Shown here piece by piece: positions 1 to 9,226 of a stretch of 64,000 bases of DNA. The notes beneath the pieces were generated by a model, which was not told where the DNA came from, ran no database searches, and worked only from the letters and a program-made list of their open reading frames with translations. This stretch comes from Rufibacter radiotolerans (GTDB lineage Bacteria > Bacteroidota > Bacteroidia > Cytophagales > Hymenobacteraceae). Position 1 is the stretch's first letter. Every line of letters begins with the position of its first letter. Both the position numbers and the translations under genes were made by a program. The DNA lies in contig NZ_CP010777.1 of assembly GCF_001078055.1 (NCBI RefSeq), positions 2,564,408-2,628,407 on the forward strand, read 5' to 3'.

Positions 1-270
1 ATCCTGCAACAGGGAAGCATCGGCAAAAGAAGCCAATTCTGATACCTTAGAGATGATTCTGTGGGTGGGGCTGAAATCCTGGGACAAAATCTCCCGCACC
101 TCTTCATAGCTTTTAACCTGGAATACACGGCTCCCGATACTGATGGCCACCTGCGTGAATTTCTCCACCAGATCAGGTGCCTCCAAGTGAAAGGAAGGCA
201 CTTCCGGCATGGGGGTTAGGGCGGGTTGATTATTCGCTACAGCGGCAAGTATTCGGTCTCTGCTACTCAT
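1..270 (-). CDS. lutC: Lactate utilization protein C (LUD domain), partial
   Basis: This is the N-terminal 90 codons of a LutC/LldG-type protein; the rest lies beyond the left edge. The reading frame is open from an ATG at 270 to position 1 and begins MSSRDRILAAVANNQ, typical of the LUD-domain subunit of the iron-sulfur L-lactate dehydrogenase complex. Its start overlaps the stop region of lutB by 8 bases, so the two are translationally coupled. In known systems LutABC oxidises L-lactate to pyruvate. Identification rests on this N-terminus plus the adjacent lutB and lutA. Confidence 0.85.
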   Translation of the reverse strand, partial: MSSRDRILAAVANNQPALTPMPEVPSFHLEAPDLVEKFTQVAISIGSRVFQVKSYEEVREILSQDFSPTHRIISKVSELASFADASLLQD

Positions 271-1648
271 CTTGGGTGCGGTTTTGGCGGTACCATTCCC
301 CAAAAGACTGTTTGGGCGGTTGGGGCATTTCGCGCTGTTTGTACCACGGGTTAAAGGAATTACTCACCAAAAACGGAACGGTTTTCAGAAACCATCTCCC
401 CGCTTTGCCAGATAATTTAAAAGTCTTGGGAGAGGACAGCACCGTGGCCATCGCTTTCATGCTGGCCACTTTCTGCGGGGTCACATAGCCTTCTTTCACC
501 ACTACCTGCCGCCATTTGTACAACTGGTTATGGATGTCAATCTTGACCGGGCACACGTTGGTACAGGAACCGCACAAGGTAGAGGCAAACGGTAAGTCGG
601 CGTGCTTCTTCATATCCAGGTTAGGGGCCAGAATAGACCCGATGGGCCCCGCCACTGCACTCTGGTAGCTGTGCCCCCCGCTGCGCCGGTACACCGGGCA
701 GGTGTTCATACAGGCCCCGCAACGTATGCATTTCAAGGAGTTCCGGAAGTCTTCCCTGCCCAATTGTACGCTACGGCCGTTGTCCACCAGCACTATATGC
801 ATTTCATGGCCGGGCCTTGGTCTTTTAAAGTGGCTGGAGTAGGTGGTGATAGGCTGGCCGGTGGCGCTTCTGGTCAATAACCGCAGGAAAACGCCCAGGT
901 GCTCGCGCTTGGGAATCAGTTTTTCTATGCCCATGCTGGCAATGTGCACGTCGGCGAGGTGCACGCCCATGTCGGCGTTGCCTTCATTGGTGCAGACTAC
1001 AAACTCGCCGGTCTCGGCAATGGCAAAGTTCACCCCGGTTAAGGCCGCGCGGCGGGTCAGGAAGGTTTCCCGTAGGTGCTGGCGCGCCGTCTCGGTAAGG
1101 ACCTGCGGGTCAGACATGCCGGCCTCAGTGCCCAGGTGTTTATGGAAAATATCGCCTATCTCCTCCTTTTTCAGGTGGATGCAGGGCAGCACAATATGGC
1201 TGGGAGGCTCTTTGGCCAGCTGTACAATGCGTTCGCCCAAATCTGAATCAATGACCTCCACGCCGTGCTCCTCCAGATAGTCGTTTAGGTGACATTCCTC
1301 CGTGAGCATAGACTTGCTTTTGACCATGCGGTCTACGCCGTGTTTCTGGAGAATGGAATGCACAATCTTGTTATGCTCCAGGGCGTCTGCTGCCCAGTGC
1401 ACCATCACGCCATTCGCCTGGGCCTGGGCTTCAAATTGGGTTAGGTACTGGCTTAGGTTAGAAAGGGTATGGAATTTGATTTCCGAGGCCGTTTCCCGCA
1501 GTTGTTCCCAATCAGGAATGGCAAAGGCGGCCCGGTCGCGTTTTTCTCTTATAAACCAGAGCGTCTTGTCGTGCCAGTCTACGCGGGGTTCGTCCTGGTT
1601 GAACACATCGGCTAAAGCCGAATGGTCTTTAGTAGTTCCTTCTTTCAT
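263..1648 (-). CDS. lutB: Lactate utilization iron-sulfur protein LutB
   Basis: The 461-residue protein is the LutB/LldF subunit of the L-lactate oxidation complex. It has an N-terminal LUD region and two ferredoxin-like cysteine clusters: CIRCGACMNTCP near residue 307 and CGSCTNVCP near residue 359, which should hold 4Fe-4S centres. The start at 1648 (MKEGTTKDHSALAD) is preferred over an in-frame ATG at 1741, because 1741 would lie deep inside lutA while 1648 gives an ATGA overlap with the lutA stop. The gene ends overlapping lutC. Placed last in a rhamnose operon, it would consume the lactate released from lactaldehyde. Confidence 0.93.
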   Translation of the reverse strand: MKEGTTKDHSALADVFNQDEPRVDWHDKTLWFIREKRDRAAFAIPDWEQLRETASEIKFHTLSNLSQYLTQFEAQAQANGVMVHWAADALEHNKIVHSILQKHGVDRMVKSKSMLTEECHLNDYLEEHGVEVIDSDLGERIVQLAKEPPSHIVLPCIHLKKEEIGDIFHKHLGTEAGMSDPQVLTETARQHLRETFLTRRAALTGVNFAIAETGEFVVCTNEGNADMGVHLADVHIASMGIEKLIPKREHLGVFLRLLTRSATGQPITTYSSHFKRPRPGHEMHIVLVDNGRSVQLGREDFRNSLKCIRCGACMNTCPVYRRSGGHSYQSAVAGPIGSILAPNLDMKKHADLPFASTLCGSCTNVCPVKIDIHNQLYKWRQVVVKEGYVTPQKVASMKAMATVLSSPKTFKLSGKAGRWFLKTVPFLVSNSFNPWYKQREMPQPPKQSFGEWYRQNRTQDE

Positions 1649-2388
1649 GCGGGCACCTGCGCATTTAAAATCTCGGCAATGTGCATCACCTTCACAGGGC
1701 TTTTCTGTCTTCTCAAGATTCCCTCCATGTGCATCAGGCAACTCATGTCGGCGCCAGTGATAATTTCTGCGTTATTTCGTAGATGATCGGTGACGCGGTC
1801 TTTGCCCATTTTCACCGACACCGCCTCTTCGGTCACGCAGAAGGTGCCACCAAAGCCGCAGCACTCGTCTTTTCTGGTGAGAGCAATTAGTTCCAGATCC
1901 TGCACCATGTTGAGCAGCTTTTCGGGTTTGGAAAACGCCGGAGCCACCAGCTCAGACATCTGGGCCAGGCCCAACCCACGTTGGCCATGGCAGCTTTGGT
2001 GCAGCCCTACTTTGTAGGGAAACCTTGCCGGTAATGATTCTATTCTCAGGACATCCGTCAGGAACTCCACCAACTCATACACCTTACTCCTGATGGCCTG
2101 CGCCTGGGCCTCGTACTTGTTTGAGTGCAAGTGGTCTTTCACGTGCAACACACAGCTCCCGGAGGGCGACACGATGTAATCAAACTTCTTGAAATTCTGG
2201 ATAAAAAGGTTGTTGCAGTCTTTGGTGAGGTGCTCAAAACCAGAGTTGGCCATGGGCTGGCCGCAACAGGTTTGCCGCACCGGGTACACGACGGTCACCC
2301 CTGCTTTCTCCAGCAGTTCCAGCGTGGCCACGGCCGCGTTGGGGTAAAATTGGTCTACAAAACAAGGGATAAAAAGCCCTACGGTCAT
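1645..2388 (-). CDS. lutA: Lactate utilization protein A (cysteine-rich, CCG domains)
   Basis: This 247-residue protein has the two CCG-type cysteine motifs of LutA/LldE/YkgE: CCGQP at about residues 41-45 and CCGFGG at about residue 176. These motifs bind an iron-sulfur cluster in related heterodisulfide-reductase subunits. It is the first lut gene, only 3 bases after the rhaB stop, and it overlaps lutB by 4 bases. This order makes lactate oxidation part of the rhamnose transcript. LldEFG/LutABC linked to rhamnose genes is known from other bacteria that make lactate rather than 1,2-propanediol from rhamnose. Confidence 0.93.
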   Translation of the reverse strand: MTVGLFIPCFVDQFYPNAAVATLELLEKAGVTVVYPVRQTCCGQPMANSGFEHLTKDCNNLFIQNFKKFDYIVSPSGSCVLHVKDHLHSNKYEAQAQAIRSKVYELVEFLTDVLRIESLPARFPYKVGLHQSCHGQRGLGLAQMSELVAPAFSKPEKLLNMVQDLELIALTRKDECCGFGGTFCVTEEAVSVKMGKDRVTDHLRNNAEIITGADMSCLMHMEGILRRQKSPVKVMHIAEILNAQVPA

Positions 2389-2391
2389 AAG

Positions 2392-3783
2392 TTAAGCCTC
2401 TTGGTGCGCGATGGCGTAATACTTCAGTTCAATAATGTCATTGGGCAGGGGCTTGGTGTTCCAATGTTGATGAATGGCTAGGGCCGTGCCGATGGCCGTG
2501 GCCTGTGCCATGGAAGCCGCATATACTTCCTTGTCCGGGAAAGCGGCCGCCAGCAGGTTCATGTAAATGGCGTTCTTACTGAAGCCACCATCCACGAAAA
2601 TGCGTCTCACGCCGGTGCCCTGCAGCACCAGTTTAGAAGAGGCCACCTGCTGGGCCACCAAGTCCAAAATAAGCTGGTGATAGGCTTCAATACCAGTGAC
2701 AAAGGAAGTCAACTCCCGCTCCGCGAAACCAGAGGTGGGCAAGGCTTTTCCGTCTGACAAGGTGGTGGCGCTGGGGGCCTGCTCGGTAATCAGTTTCTGG
2801 ATAAGGTCGGGTTCATAGGCCACCGTCTTGAACACCACCGAGCTCATGTTGAAGTGCGTGGCAATGCGTTTCACCTGCTGCTCGTGCTCATACCCGCCAA
2901 AGAACCTGGACGCTTTCACGGGCTTCCCTTTATACTGCAGGTAGCTAAGGCAGTCCTGCTTCAGTTCCTCGCTGGTCAGTGGGGCGGTGTTAAACGGGTT
3001 CAGCGTGATGCACCAGGTACCTGTAGAGATAAGCGCGAAAGGCTCGTGGAAATTTACCAGGTACGGAATCAAGGCGGCAGAGCTGTCATGCAGGCCAATG
3101 CCTACTTTGTAGCTGTTTCCTGGAAAACAGGCCGGAAGCACTTCATCGGCTCCTTTCAAAGGTGCCAGTTTCTCCCTTATACCTTCCTGGTTTACCCAGT
3201 CATGATAATCGCCCGTGGCGAAGTCCCAGAGGTTGGTATGGCAGCCAATGCTGGTAATATCTGTATAGAACTCCCCGGAGATAAGGTAGCTTAAATACTG
3301 TGGCAGGTGCAGCGCGCACTTCAGCTTTTTAAAAATTTCTGGCTTCTCATACTTAAGCCGGTACAGCTGCATCCCCGAATTCAGACTGCCTAATACCGGC
3401 GAGGCGGTGGCTTTGGAGAATGCCTCTTCGCCGCCGTAGGTGGCGTAAAATTGTTGTTGCAGCGCTTCTGGGTAAGGCTTCAGGTAGTTGTAAAGCGGAG
3501 TCAACGGTTTACCGTCCTCATCCAGGTACACAAAGCTGGCCCCGTAGGTAGAGAAGTTGATGGCCTTTATCTCAAACTCATTGCGCTTGAATACATCTCG
3601 CAACGAGTCAAAGACCGATAGCCGCAGGCTTTCCAGGTTCTCGCAGGGCTCCCCGTCTTCGTCTACCGTTTCCAGAAACCGCGCCGACCGTTCGTACACT
3701 ATTTTGTAGTGCTCGTCAAAGAGGAACAGTTTCTTGTTGGTCTTGCCTACGTCAAAAATGGCGACTACTGGAATCTTCTGCAT
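2392..3783 (-). CDS. rhaB: Rhamnulokinase (FGGY carbohydrate kinase)
   Basis: The 463-residue protein belongs to the FGGY sugar-kinase family. It begins MQKIPVVAIFDVGKTNKKLF, the phosphate-binding loop of the N-terminal actin-like fold, and has a C-terminal VDGGFSKN motif typical of the second nucleotide-binding segment. The role as L-rhamnulose kinase, making L-rhamnulose 1-phosphate, is inferred from its place between rhaI and the lut genes and from the adjoining aldolase. An ATG at 3843 and a TTG at 3855 extend the frame, but the family N-terminus begins at 3783. It is likely co-transcribed with rhaI. Confidence 0.9.
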   Translation of the reverse strand: MQKIPVVAIFDVGKTNKKLFLFDEHYKIVYERSARFLETVDEDGEPCENLESLRLSVFDSLRDVFKRNEFEIKAINFSTYGASFVYLDEDGKPLTPLYNYLKPYPEALQQQFYATYGGEEAFSKATASPVLGSLNSGMQLYRLKYEKPEIFKKLKCALHLPQYLSYLISGEFYTDITSIGCHTNLWDFATGDYHDWVNQEGIREKLAPLKGADEVLPACFPGNSYKVGIGLHDSSAALIPYLVNFHEPFALISTGTWCITLNPFNTAPLTSEELKQDCLSYLQYKGKPVKASRFFGGYEHEQQVKRIATHFNMSSVVFKTVAYEPDLIQKLITEQAPSATTLSDGKALPTSGFAERELTSFVTGIEAYHQLILDLVAQQVASSKLVLQGTGVRRIFVDGGFSKNAIYMNLLAAAFPDKEVYAASMAQATAIGTALAIHQHWNTKPLPNDIIELKYYAIAHQEA

Positions 3784-3872
3784 GCCTGGTTTAATGAGGG
3801 ATTGAGTGAAGGAGAGAATGAAAGCGTTTGATTCTACTTCCATTCCCCCTATCAAGTCTACATTTAAAACAC

Positions 3873-5147
3873 TTATAAACCAGAGGACACCGTTTTCAAC
3901 CCTCTCTCCTGAATCAGGTTCTCGCGCACCTTTAACTGGCGGTAAAGTTGCAAGGCGTTGGAGGCGCCACCGGCTCTTACCTGGGCTTCTGCTACCAAAG
4001 CCCGCACATCGGTACGGAAGGCGTCTTGCAGGATTTCCTGTGCGCGGGCCACGTCATTGTTCTGTTGGGCCTCGGCCAGGGCCGTTCTGTCTACGATCAA
4101 GGACTGCGCGTAGGCAATCATGATGGCCTGCACCGACTGCAGTAAATCTTCCAGCGGGTCTTTGAGGTTATGGGAGGCGTCAATCATCCAGCCCAAATCA
4201 GTGGCGTGGTTCATGCCACGGGCGTCCATACCTTCTACCAGTTCATTGAAAATCAGGAAAAGCTGGTAGGGTTTGATGCTGCCGGCGGTGAGGTCATCGT
4301 CTGAGTACTTGGAGTCATTGAAGTGGAATCCTCCCAGTTTTCCTTCCATGAGCAGCAAAGAGACAATCTGCTCAATGTTGGCATTAGGCAAATGGTGGCC
4401 CAGGTCTACCAGGGTATAAGCTTTGTCGCCCAGTTTATTGGCCAGTAGCAACGATTGGCCCCAATCACCAATGGTGGTAGAGTAGAAATTCGGCTCAAAG
4501 GCTTTGTACTCCACGTACATTTTCCAGTTATCGGGCATGGCCGCGTACACTTCCTGCAATGACTCCAGGGTATTCTGGAACGCCTTCCTGAAGTTCAACT
4601 GACCCGGAAAACTGGAGCCATCGGCGAGCCACACGGTCAAAGACTCAGAACCCAGCGCGATGCCGTGTTTGATCACTTCAATGTTGTGGTCAATGGCCTG
4701 CTGGCGCACCGCTTTGTCAGTGTGCTGCATAGAGCCAAATTTGTAGCTCTTTTGCTGGTTAGCCTGGTCCTGGAAAGTGTTGGAATTGACGGCATCAAAG
4801 GTAAGACCGTACTGCGCCGCCAGGGATTTGGTGGCTTGGTAATCCTGGGGGATGTCCCAGGGAATGTGCAGGGAAATAGCGCCGCAGGAACGGTTCAGGG
4901 AATGAAGTAAACCCACATCCTCAATCTTTTCTTCCAGGCTGCGGGGCTCACCGCCACCCGAGAAACGCCCGAAGCGGGTTCCGCCGGTGCCCAACGCCCA
5001 CGACGGAATGGCAATCTGGAAATCCACTAGTTTCTGCAGCACGTCCTCCACGTTGGAAAGGCCCTCGGCCAGGAACTCAAATTTACGGGTATGCGCTGCC
5101 TGCTGGGCGTAATTGAATTCGTCTATCTTGTATTTCTCTAATTGCAT
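3873..5147 (-). CDS. rhaI: L-rhamnose isomerase, RhaI type
   Basis: The 424-residue protein is a TIM-barrel sugar isomerase of the RhaI class, the Pseudomonas stutzeri-like L-rhamnose isomerase distinct from E. coli RhaA. It shows the conserved N-terminal stretch SWALGTGGTRFGRFSGGGEP near residue 50. Metal-site segments include VEYKAFEPNFY, VDLGHHLPNANIEQ and GGFHFNDSKYSDDD. It converts L-rhamnose to L-rhamnulose in the cytoplasm. It follows the aldolase/dehydrogenase gene after a 279-base gap that holds two palindromic repeats, so expression may step down here. It is followed closely by rhaB. Confidence 0.94.
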   Translation of the reverse strand: MQLEKYKIDEFNYAQQAAHTRKFEFLAEGLSNVEDVLQKLVDFQIAIPSWALGTGGTRFGRFSGGGEPRSLEEKIEDVGLLHSLNRSCGAISLHIPWDIPQDYQATKSLAAQYGLTFDAVNSNTFQDQANQQKSYKFGSMQHTDKAVRQQAIDHNIEVIKHGIALGSESLTVWLADGSSFPGQLNFRKAFQNTLESLQEVYAAMPDNWKMYVEYKAFEPNFYSTTIGDWGQSLLLANKLGDKAYTLVDLGHHLPNANIEQIVSLLLMEGKLGGFHFNDSKYSDDDLTAGSIKPYQLFLIFNELVEGMDARGMNHATDLGWMIDASHNLKDPLEDLLQSVQAIMIAYAQSLIVDRTALAEAQQNNDVARAQEILQDAFRTDVRALVAEAQVRAGGASNALQLYRQLKVRENLIQERGLKTVSSGL

Positions 5148-5210
5148 GGCTTTGTTTGTTAGGCTTCTCTCCTACTTTGATCAAGATTTAGAGAAGTAGC
5201 TGCAGATGTT

Positions 5211-5246
5211 GTTTTGAGGCTGTTTTCAGAAAAACAGGCCCAAAAC
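5211..5246. repeat. Intergenic palindrome, copy 1
   Basis: An imperfect inverted repeat of the window-wide family (arm GTTTTGAGGCTGTTTT pairing with AAAACAGGCCCAAAAC) lies between the aldolase gene and rhaI. No long T-run follows it, so a simple terminator role is not clear. Confidence 0.8.
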
Positions 5247-5374
5247 GTTGAATAGGGTTGTACTTAAAATCTTGCTTCTTCTCCTGGCCCCTTAAAAATG
5301 AACTTTAAAGAAGAAATGAAACACATCTCTGCTTAAAAGGAAAATTCCCGTTGAAAGTCAGAGTCAAAAAAAAT

Positions 5375-5415
5375 CCTGTTTCGGGGCCGTTTTCAGAAAA
5401 CAGCCCCGAAACAGG
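5375..5415. repeat. Intergenic palindrome, copy 2
   Basis: A 41-base palindrome starts CCTGTTTCGGGGC and ends GCCCCGAAACAGG. The usual TTTTGGG core is changed to TTTCGGGG with the matching change on the other arm. It sits just after the aldolase/dehydrogenase stop on the minus strand. Confidence 0.85.
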
Positions 5416-5426
5416 AATATAACCAT

Positions 5427-7553
5427 TTACCGCGGGAAAGCCATGGCTACGCCGCCGTCCACGTTGAGCATATTGCCCGTAGATTTGCTCAACAAGCCGC
5501 CCACAAACGCGAAGCAGGCATTGGCGATGTCTTCCGGCAAAATGATTTGGTTGAGTAAGGTGCGCTTGGCGTAATACGCCGGAAGTTCCTCTACCGTGAT
5601 ACCATAGGCCTTGGCACGGCCCTCGGCCCAACCGCCAGCCCAAATATTGCTGTCTGAAATCACGGCGTCTGGGTTCACCACGTTCACCCTAATGCCATCG
5701 GCACCCAGCTCAGCGGCGTTCAGGCGGCTCAGGTGCAGTTGGGCGGCTTTGGCGCTGCCGTAACCGGCGTTGTTAGGGCCGCTTACCAAGGCGTTTTTGC
5801 TCACAATGTTCAGGATATCACCCCCGATGGCTTGCTTGCGCATTACCTCTACGGCGGCCTGGGTCACGAAGAACTGGCCTTTTACCAGCACGTCATACAG
5901 CAGATCCCAATCCTTCTCTTCATGGGCCTCAATGGTTTTGGAGATGGACAGACCGGCGTTGTTAATCACAATGTCAATGCCGCCAAAGGCCAGGGCCGCG
6001 GTAGCAAAGGCTTGCTCAATATCCGTGCTGTTGGTCACGTCCAGGCGGGCAGCCACGCAGGAATCCTTGCCATACTTTTTATGGAATTCATCGCAGGCGC
6101 CTTGCAGACGCTCCTCGTTCATGTCGTTAAGGATAACCACGCCGCCTTCATCCACAAACTTGCGGGCAATGGCTTTGCCAATACCACCGGCACTGCCCGT
6201 GATGAGGGCAATCTTGCCAGAAAGGGCTTTGGGCTTGGGCATGCGCTGCAACTTCGCTTCTTCCAGGAGCCAGTACTCAATGTCAAACGCTTCCTGACGC
6301 GGCAATGAGGTATACTCAGAGATGGCCTCGGCGCCCTTCATCACATTGATGGCGTTAAGGTAAAATTCTGAGGCCACACGGGCGGTCTGCTTGTCTTTGG
6401 AGAACGAGAACATGCCCACGCCCGGGAACAGAATAATCACCGGGTTCGCGTCGCGCACGGCCGGGCTGTTGGCGTGTTTGCAGGATTCGTAGTACTGGGT
6501 ATACATCTGGCGGTACTCGGCAAAGGCCGGGGCCAAACGCTCTTTCAGGGCTTTCACATCAGACAGGTCCTCACCGGGCTGCAGGTCCAGGACTAACGGA
6601 CTGATCTTGGTGCGCAGGAAATGGTCTGGGCAGCTGGTTCCCATAGGGGCCAAACGGGCCAGGTCATGGGAATTGATGAATTCAAGCACGCGGGCATCAT
6701 CGGTGAAATGGCCAATCATGTGGCGCTCACTGGAGCAGAAGCCGCGCAACACCGGGGCCAGGGCCGCAGCTTGTTTCAGACGCTCATTGGCGGGTAGACT
6801 TTCCAGTTTGGCTCCGCCAAAGGCTGGGCCGTTCTGTGTGAAGTTATCTTCCAGGTTCTCAGCGCAAAGTTCTATCACCTCCAGGGTATTCAGGTAGCTT
6901 TCATAGGCGGTATCGCCCCAGGTGAAAAGTCCGTGGGAGCCAAGCATGATGCCCCGTATGCCCGGGTTCTCTTCCAGGCACTGGCGCAACTGGAGACCCA
7001 GGTCAAAGCCCGGACGCTGCCAGTCTACCCAGCCAATAGAACCCCCAAATAACTCCTGGGTGATTCGCTTGCCGTCTTTGGCCGCCGCAATGGCGATGGC
7101 CGCATCTGGGTGCAGGTGGTCTATGTGTTTGAACGGCAAAAATCCGTGCAAAGGAGTGTCAATAGACGGAGCCTTAGAACTCAGGTCAAAGATGCTGTGG
7201 TTGAAAAGCTCCACCATCTCATCTTCGTGCTCTATGCCACGGTACACATTCTCCAGGCTGTGCAGGCGGTCTACGTACAAAGCCGCCAGTCCGCTTTTCT
7301 TCAAGGTACCCAAATCACCACCTGAGCCTTTGATCCACATCACCTCGGTCTCCTGACCAGTCAATGGGTCTTTGGCCGTGGTCTTGCAAGAGGTATTGCC
7401 ACCCCCGTAATTGGTCAGGCGCAAATCGGCCCCCAACAAGTTAGACCGGTAAATCAGCAGCGCTACTTCGTCGCCTTCAAGTCTGGCCGCTTCGGCCTCG
7501 TCCCACAAATAGCTCACGTGCTTGTAGGTGGTTTTTGTCTTTACTTCTGACAT
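5427..7553 (-). CDS. Bifunctional rhamnulose-1-phosphate aldolase / lactaldehyde dehydrogenase
   Basis: This 708-residue fusion (RhaE/RhaW- or 'RhaD'-type) joins a class II aldolase domain (about residues 20-430) to a short-chain dehydrogenase domain (about 435-705). The aldolase half shows histidine metal-site segments in DTPLHGFLPFKHIDHLHPD and GSHGLFTWG. The dehydrogenase half has the nucleotide loop TGSAGGIGKA and the catalytic YGSAK. The first half cleaves L-rhamnulose 1-phosphate to DHAP and L-lactaldehyde, and the second oxidises lactaldehyde to lactate. The ATG at 7553 (MSEVKTK) is chosen over a TTG at 7562. It lies between rhaT and rhaI and explains the linked lut genes. Confidence 0.93.
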   Translation of the reverse strand: MSEVKTKTTYKHVSYLWDEAEAARLEGDEVALLIYRSNLLGADLRLTNYGGGNTSCKTTAKDPLTGQETEVMWIKGSGGDLGTLKKSGLAALYVDRLHSLENVYRGIEHEDEMVELFNHSIFDLSSKAPSIDTPLHGFLPFKHIDHLHPDAAIAIAAAKDGKRITQELFGGSIGWVDWQRPGFDLGLQLRQCLEENPGIRGIMLGSHGLFTWGDTAYESYLNTLEVIELCAENLEDNFTQNGPAFGGAKLESLPANERLKQAAALAPVLRGFCSSERHMIGHFTDDARVLEFINSHDLARLAPMGTSCPDHFLRTKISPLVLDLQPGEDLSDVKALKERLAPAFAEYRQMYTQYYESCKHANSPAVRDANPVIILFPGVGMFSFSKDKQTARVASEFYLNAINVMKGAEAISEYTSLPRQEAFDIEYWLLEEAKLQRMPKPKALSGKIALITGSAGGIGKAIARKFVDEGGVVILNDMNEERLQGACDEFHKKYGKDSCVAARLDVTNSTDIEQAFATAALAFGGIDIVINNAGLSISKTIEAHEEKDWDLLYDVLVKGQFFVTQAAVEVMRKQAIGGDILNIVSKNALVSGPNNAGYGSAKAAQLHLSRLNAAELGADGIRVNVVNPDAVISDSNIWAGGWAEGRAKAYGITVEELPAYYAKRTLLNQIILPEDIANACFAFVGGLLSKSTGNMLNVDGGVAMAFPR

Positions 7554-7656
7554 ATGCCTCAAATGAATGTGTTAATGATAATCCCCTCTTCCCGCGGGAA
7601 AGGCTTTTTGGTTTTCGTATTATTTTATAAAATCAGGCTATAAATGCGGTTTTCAC

Positions 7657-8709
7657 TTACAGGGAATTCCCTATCCCTACCACTACAATGGAAGTCATGA
7701 TGATGGCCACTCCCGCCACAATGGTCTGGAAGGTTTTGCGCTGCACCCCTTTCCACTCGCCTAAAATCATGCCCCACATATTGGAGATAAGGATGATGAA
7801 GGCCATGTGCAGAATCCAGGAACTGGCACCGTTGCCCAGTTTGCTCTCACCCATACCGTAGAAAAAGAACTGCATGAACCAGGTAATACCGGCCAAGGCC
7901 GAGAAGACGTAGTTTCTAAGAAGGGGCGTGTTTTTCTTGGTATAATCTCCGAAGGTCTTGTTGCGGGCATTCAGGATCATGCACCAGATAAAGTTGGTGG
8001 TAAGGCCGCCCCAGAGAATAACCACAAAGGTCACGTTGTTCTGGAACAACGGGTTACCGCCGGTTTGCACGGCCACCTCGGCCAATGGCTTGCCGGCCTC
8101 AATGCCGTAGTTGAAACAGGCGCTCAGGATACCGGAGATTACCCCTACCGTGAAGCCTTTCTTGAGGTCAAACTCTTTCACGCCAACTTCTTTCTGCTCG
8201 GTGGTGAGGTCTTTCTCCTTCATGGTACCGGCCTTTCCGCAGACCGCAATCCCAATCAGGCAAATCATAATACCGGCCAATACCACCAAACCACCCGTGG
8301 TTTGCAGCATACCCGTAAACGTTTCGCCTTTATCGCTGCCCACAATGTCTCTGTAGATGGGCGGCACCAGGGCCCCAAAGGCAGAAGAAAAACCCAGCAT
8401 GAATGACATACCCAAAGAAACCCCCAGATACCGCAAGCCTAGCCCGAACGTCAAGCCCCCAATCCCCCAGAGCAAGCCCATGAGGTAGGTCCAGAACACG
8501 GTTTCACTGCTGGCGTTGGCAATGATGCCCATGAAGTCTGGGACGGTGAGATAAGCCGCCACCAGGGGCGCCAGTAACCAGGAGAAAATCCCCCCTACTA
8601 TCCAGTAAGATTCCCAGGCCCACCCTTTTACTTTTTTGTAAGGAATGTAAAAGCTACCAGAGGCGAAGCCGCCAATAAAGTGAAAAATGACGCCAAGAAC
8701 CGCTTGCAT
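7657..8709 (-). CDS. rhaT: L-rhamnose/H+ symporter
   Basis: The 350-residue integral membrane protein has about ten hydrophobic segments and begins MQAVLGVIFHFIGGFASGSFYIPYKKVKGWAWESYW, characteristic of RhaT permeases. It imports L-rhamnose across the inner membrane. It is the first gene of the rhamnose operon. Upstream, at 8736-8780, lies a promoter with the CAGGATA tandem repeat shared with the pectin genes. A gap of about 100 bases separates it from the aldolase gene, and no outer-membrane partner is present in the window. Confidence 0.94.
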   Translation of the reverse strand: MQAVLGVIFHFIGGFASGSFYIPYKKVKGWAWESYWIVGGIFSWLLAPLVAAYLTVPDFMGIIANASSETVFWTYLMGLLWGIGGLTFGLGLRYLGVSLGMSFMLGFSSAFGALVPPIYRDIVGSDKGETFTGMLQTTGGLVVLAGIMICLIGIAVCGKAGTMKEKDLTTEQKEVGVKEFDLKKGFTVGVISGILSACFNYGIEAGKPLAEVAVQTGGNPLFQNNVTFVVILWGGLTTNFIWCMILNARNKTFGDYTKKNTPLLRNYVFSALAGITWFMQFFFYGMGESKLGNGASSWILHMAFIILISNMWGMILGEWKGVQRKTFQTIVAGVAIIMTSIVVVGIGNSL

Positions 8710-8735
8710 AAATGGGGTTTAGGTTGAATGATAGT

Positions 8736-8780
8736 CCAAGATAGAGGGATGTTAGAAAAACACTATCCTGTACTGTCATG
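8736..8780 (-). promoter_or_regulatory. Promoter with CAGGATA tandem repeat, upstream of rhaT
   Basis: Read on the minus strand, the two half-sites are CATGACA and CAGGATA separated by 3 bases (8764-8780). A 20-base spacer follows and then TATCTTGG (8736-8743), close to the Bacteroidota -7 consensus TAnnTTTG. The gene-distal half is degenerate while the gene-proximal half is perfect. It is one of nine promoters in the window with this layout. Confidence 0.75.
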
Positions 8781-9103
8781 GCAGGCCGCCATTTTTTGAA
8801 TAACAGGGGGATATGGCGGCTCTTTTTTTCAACCAATATCACCGTTGGCGGAAATATTAATTTATCCTTAAAATTAGGGTCAAGGGCTAATACCGGGGAA
8901 AGTGTGTAAAAGACAGAATCTGGTGTTTCCTTAAATATTGGGGCAGGTAGCGAACTGTACCGGGCGGCCATGCATCTCTTTCTTCTGCTGAGGTTTGAGC
9001 TTAGGGTGCTAATAATAATGGGACTAGAACGCCACGGGCACTACTGGCACAGATGCTCGCAGTTCCTCCGGACGCAACGAGGTCTTGTTAGTAGCTTCTT
9101 TGT

Positions 9104-9139
9104 GTTTTGGGCCTGTTTTAAGAAAAACAGCCTCAAAAC
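9104..9139. repeat. Intergenic palindrome, copy 3
   Basis: GTTTTGGGCCTGTTTT pairs imperfectly with AAAACAGCCTCAAAAC. It lies in the gap between the GH43-like gene and rhaT, upstream of the rhaT promoter. A second C-rich/G-rich hairpin (TCCCCC ... GGGGGA, about 9172-9190) lies between it and the GH43 stop and may end that transcript. Nothing else is evident in the 8710-9226 gap apart from the rhaT promoter. Confidence 0.75.
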
Positions 9140-9226
9140 AGGCTTAACTGCCAAAGCCGTCATCCCCCTTCCCCCGCTAAAGGGGGACGAGGAAGAGGGA
9201 AAAAGTGGGCTACTGGTCTTTAAACG

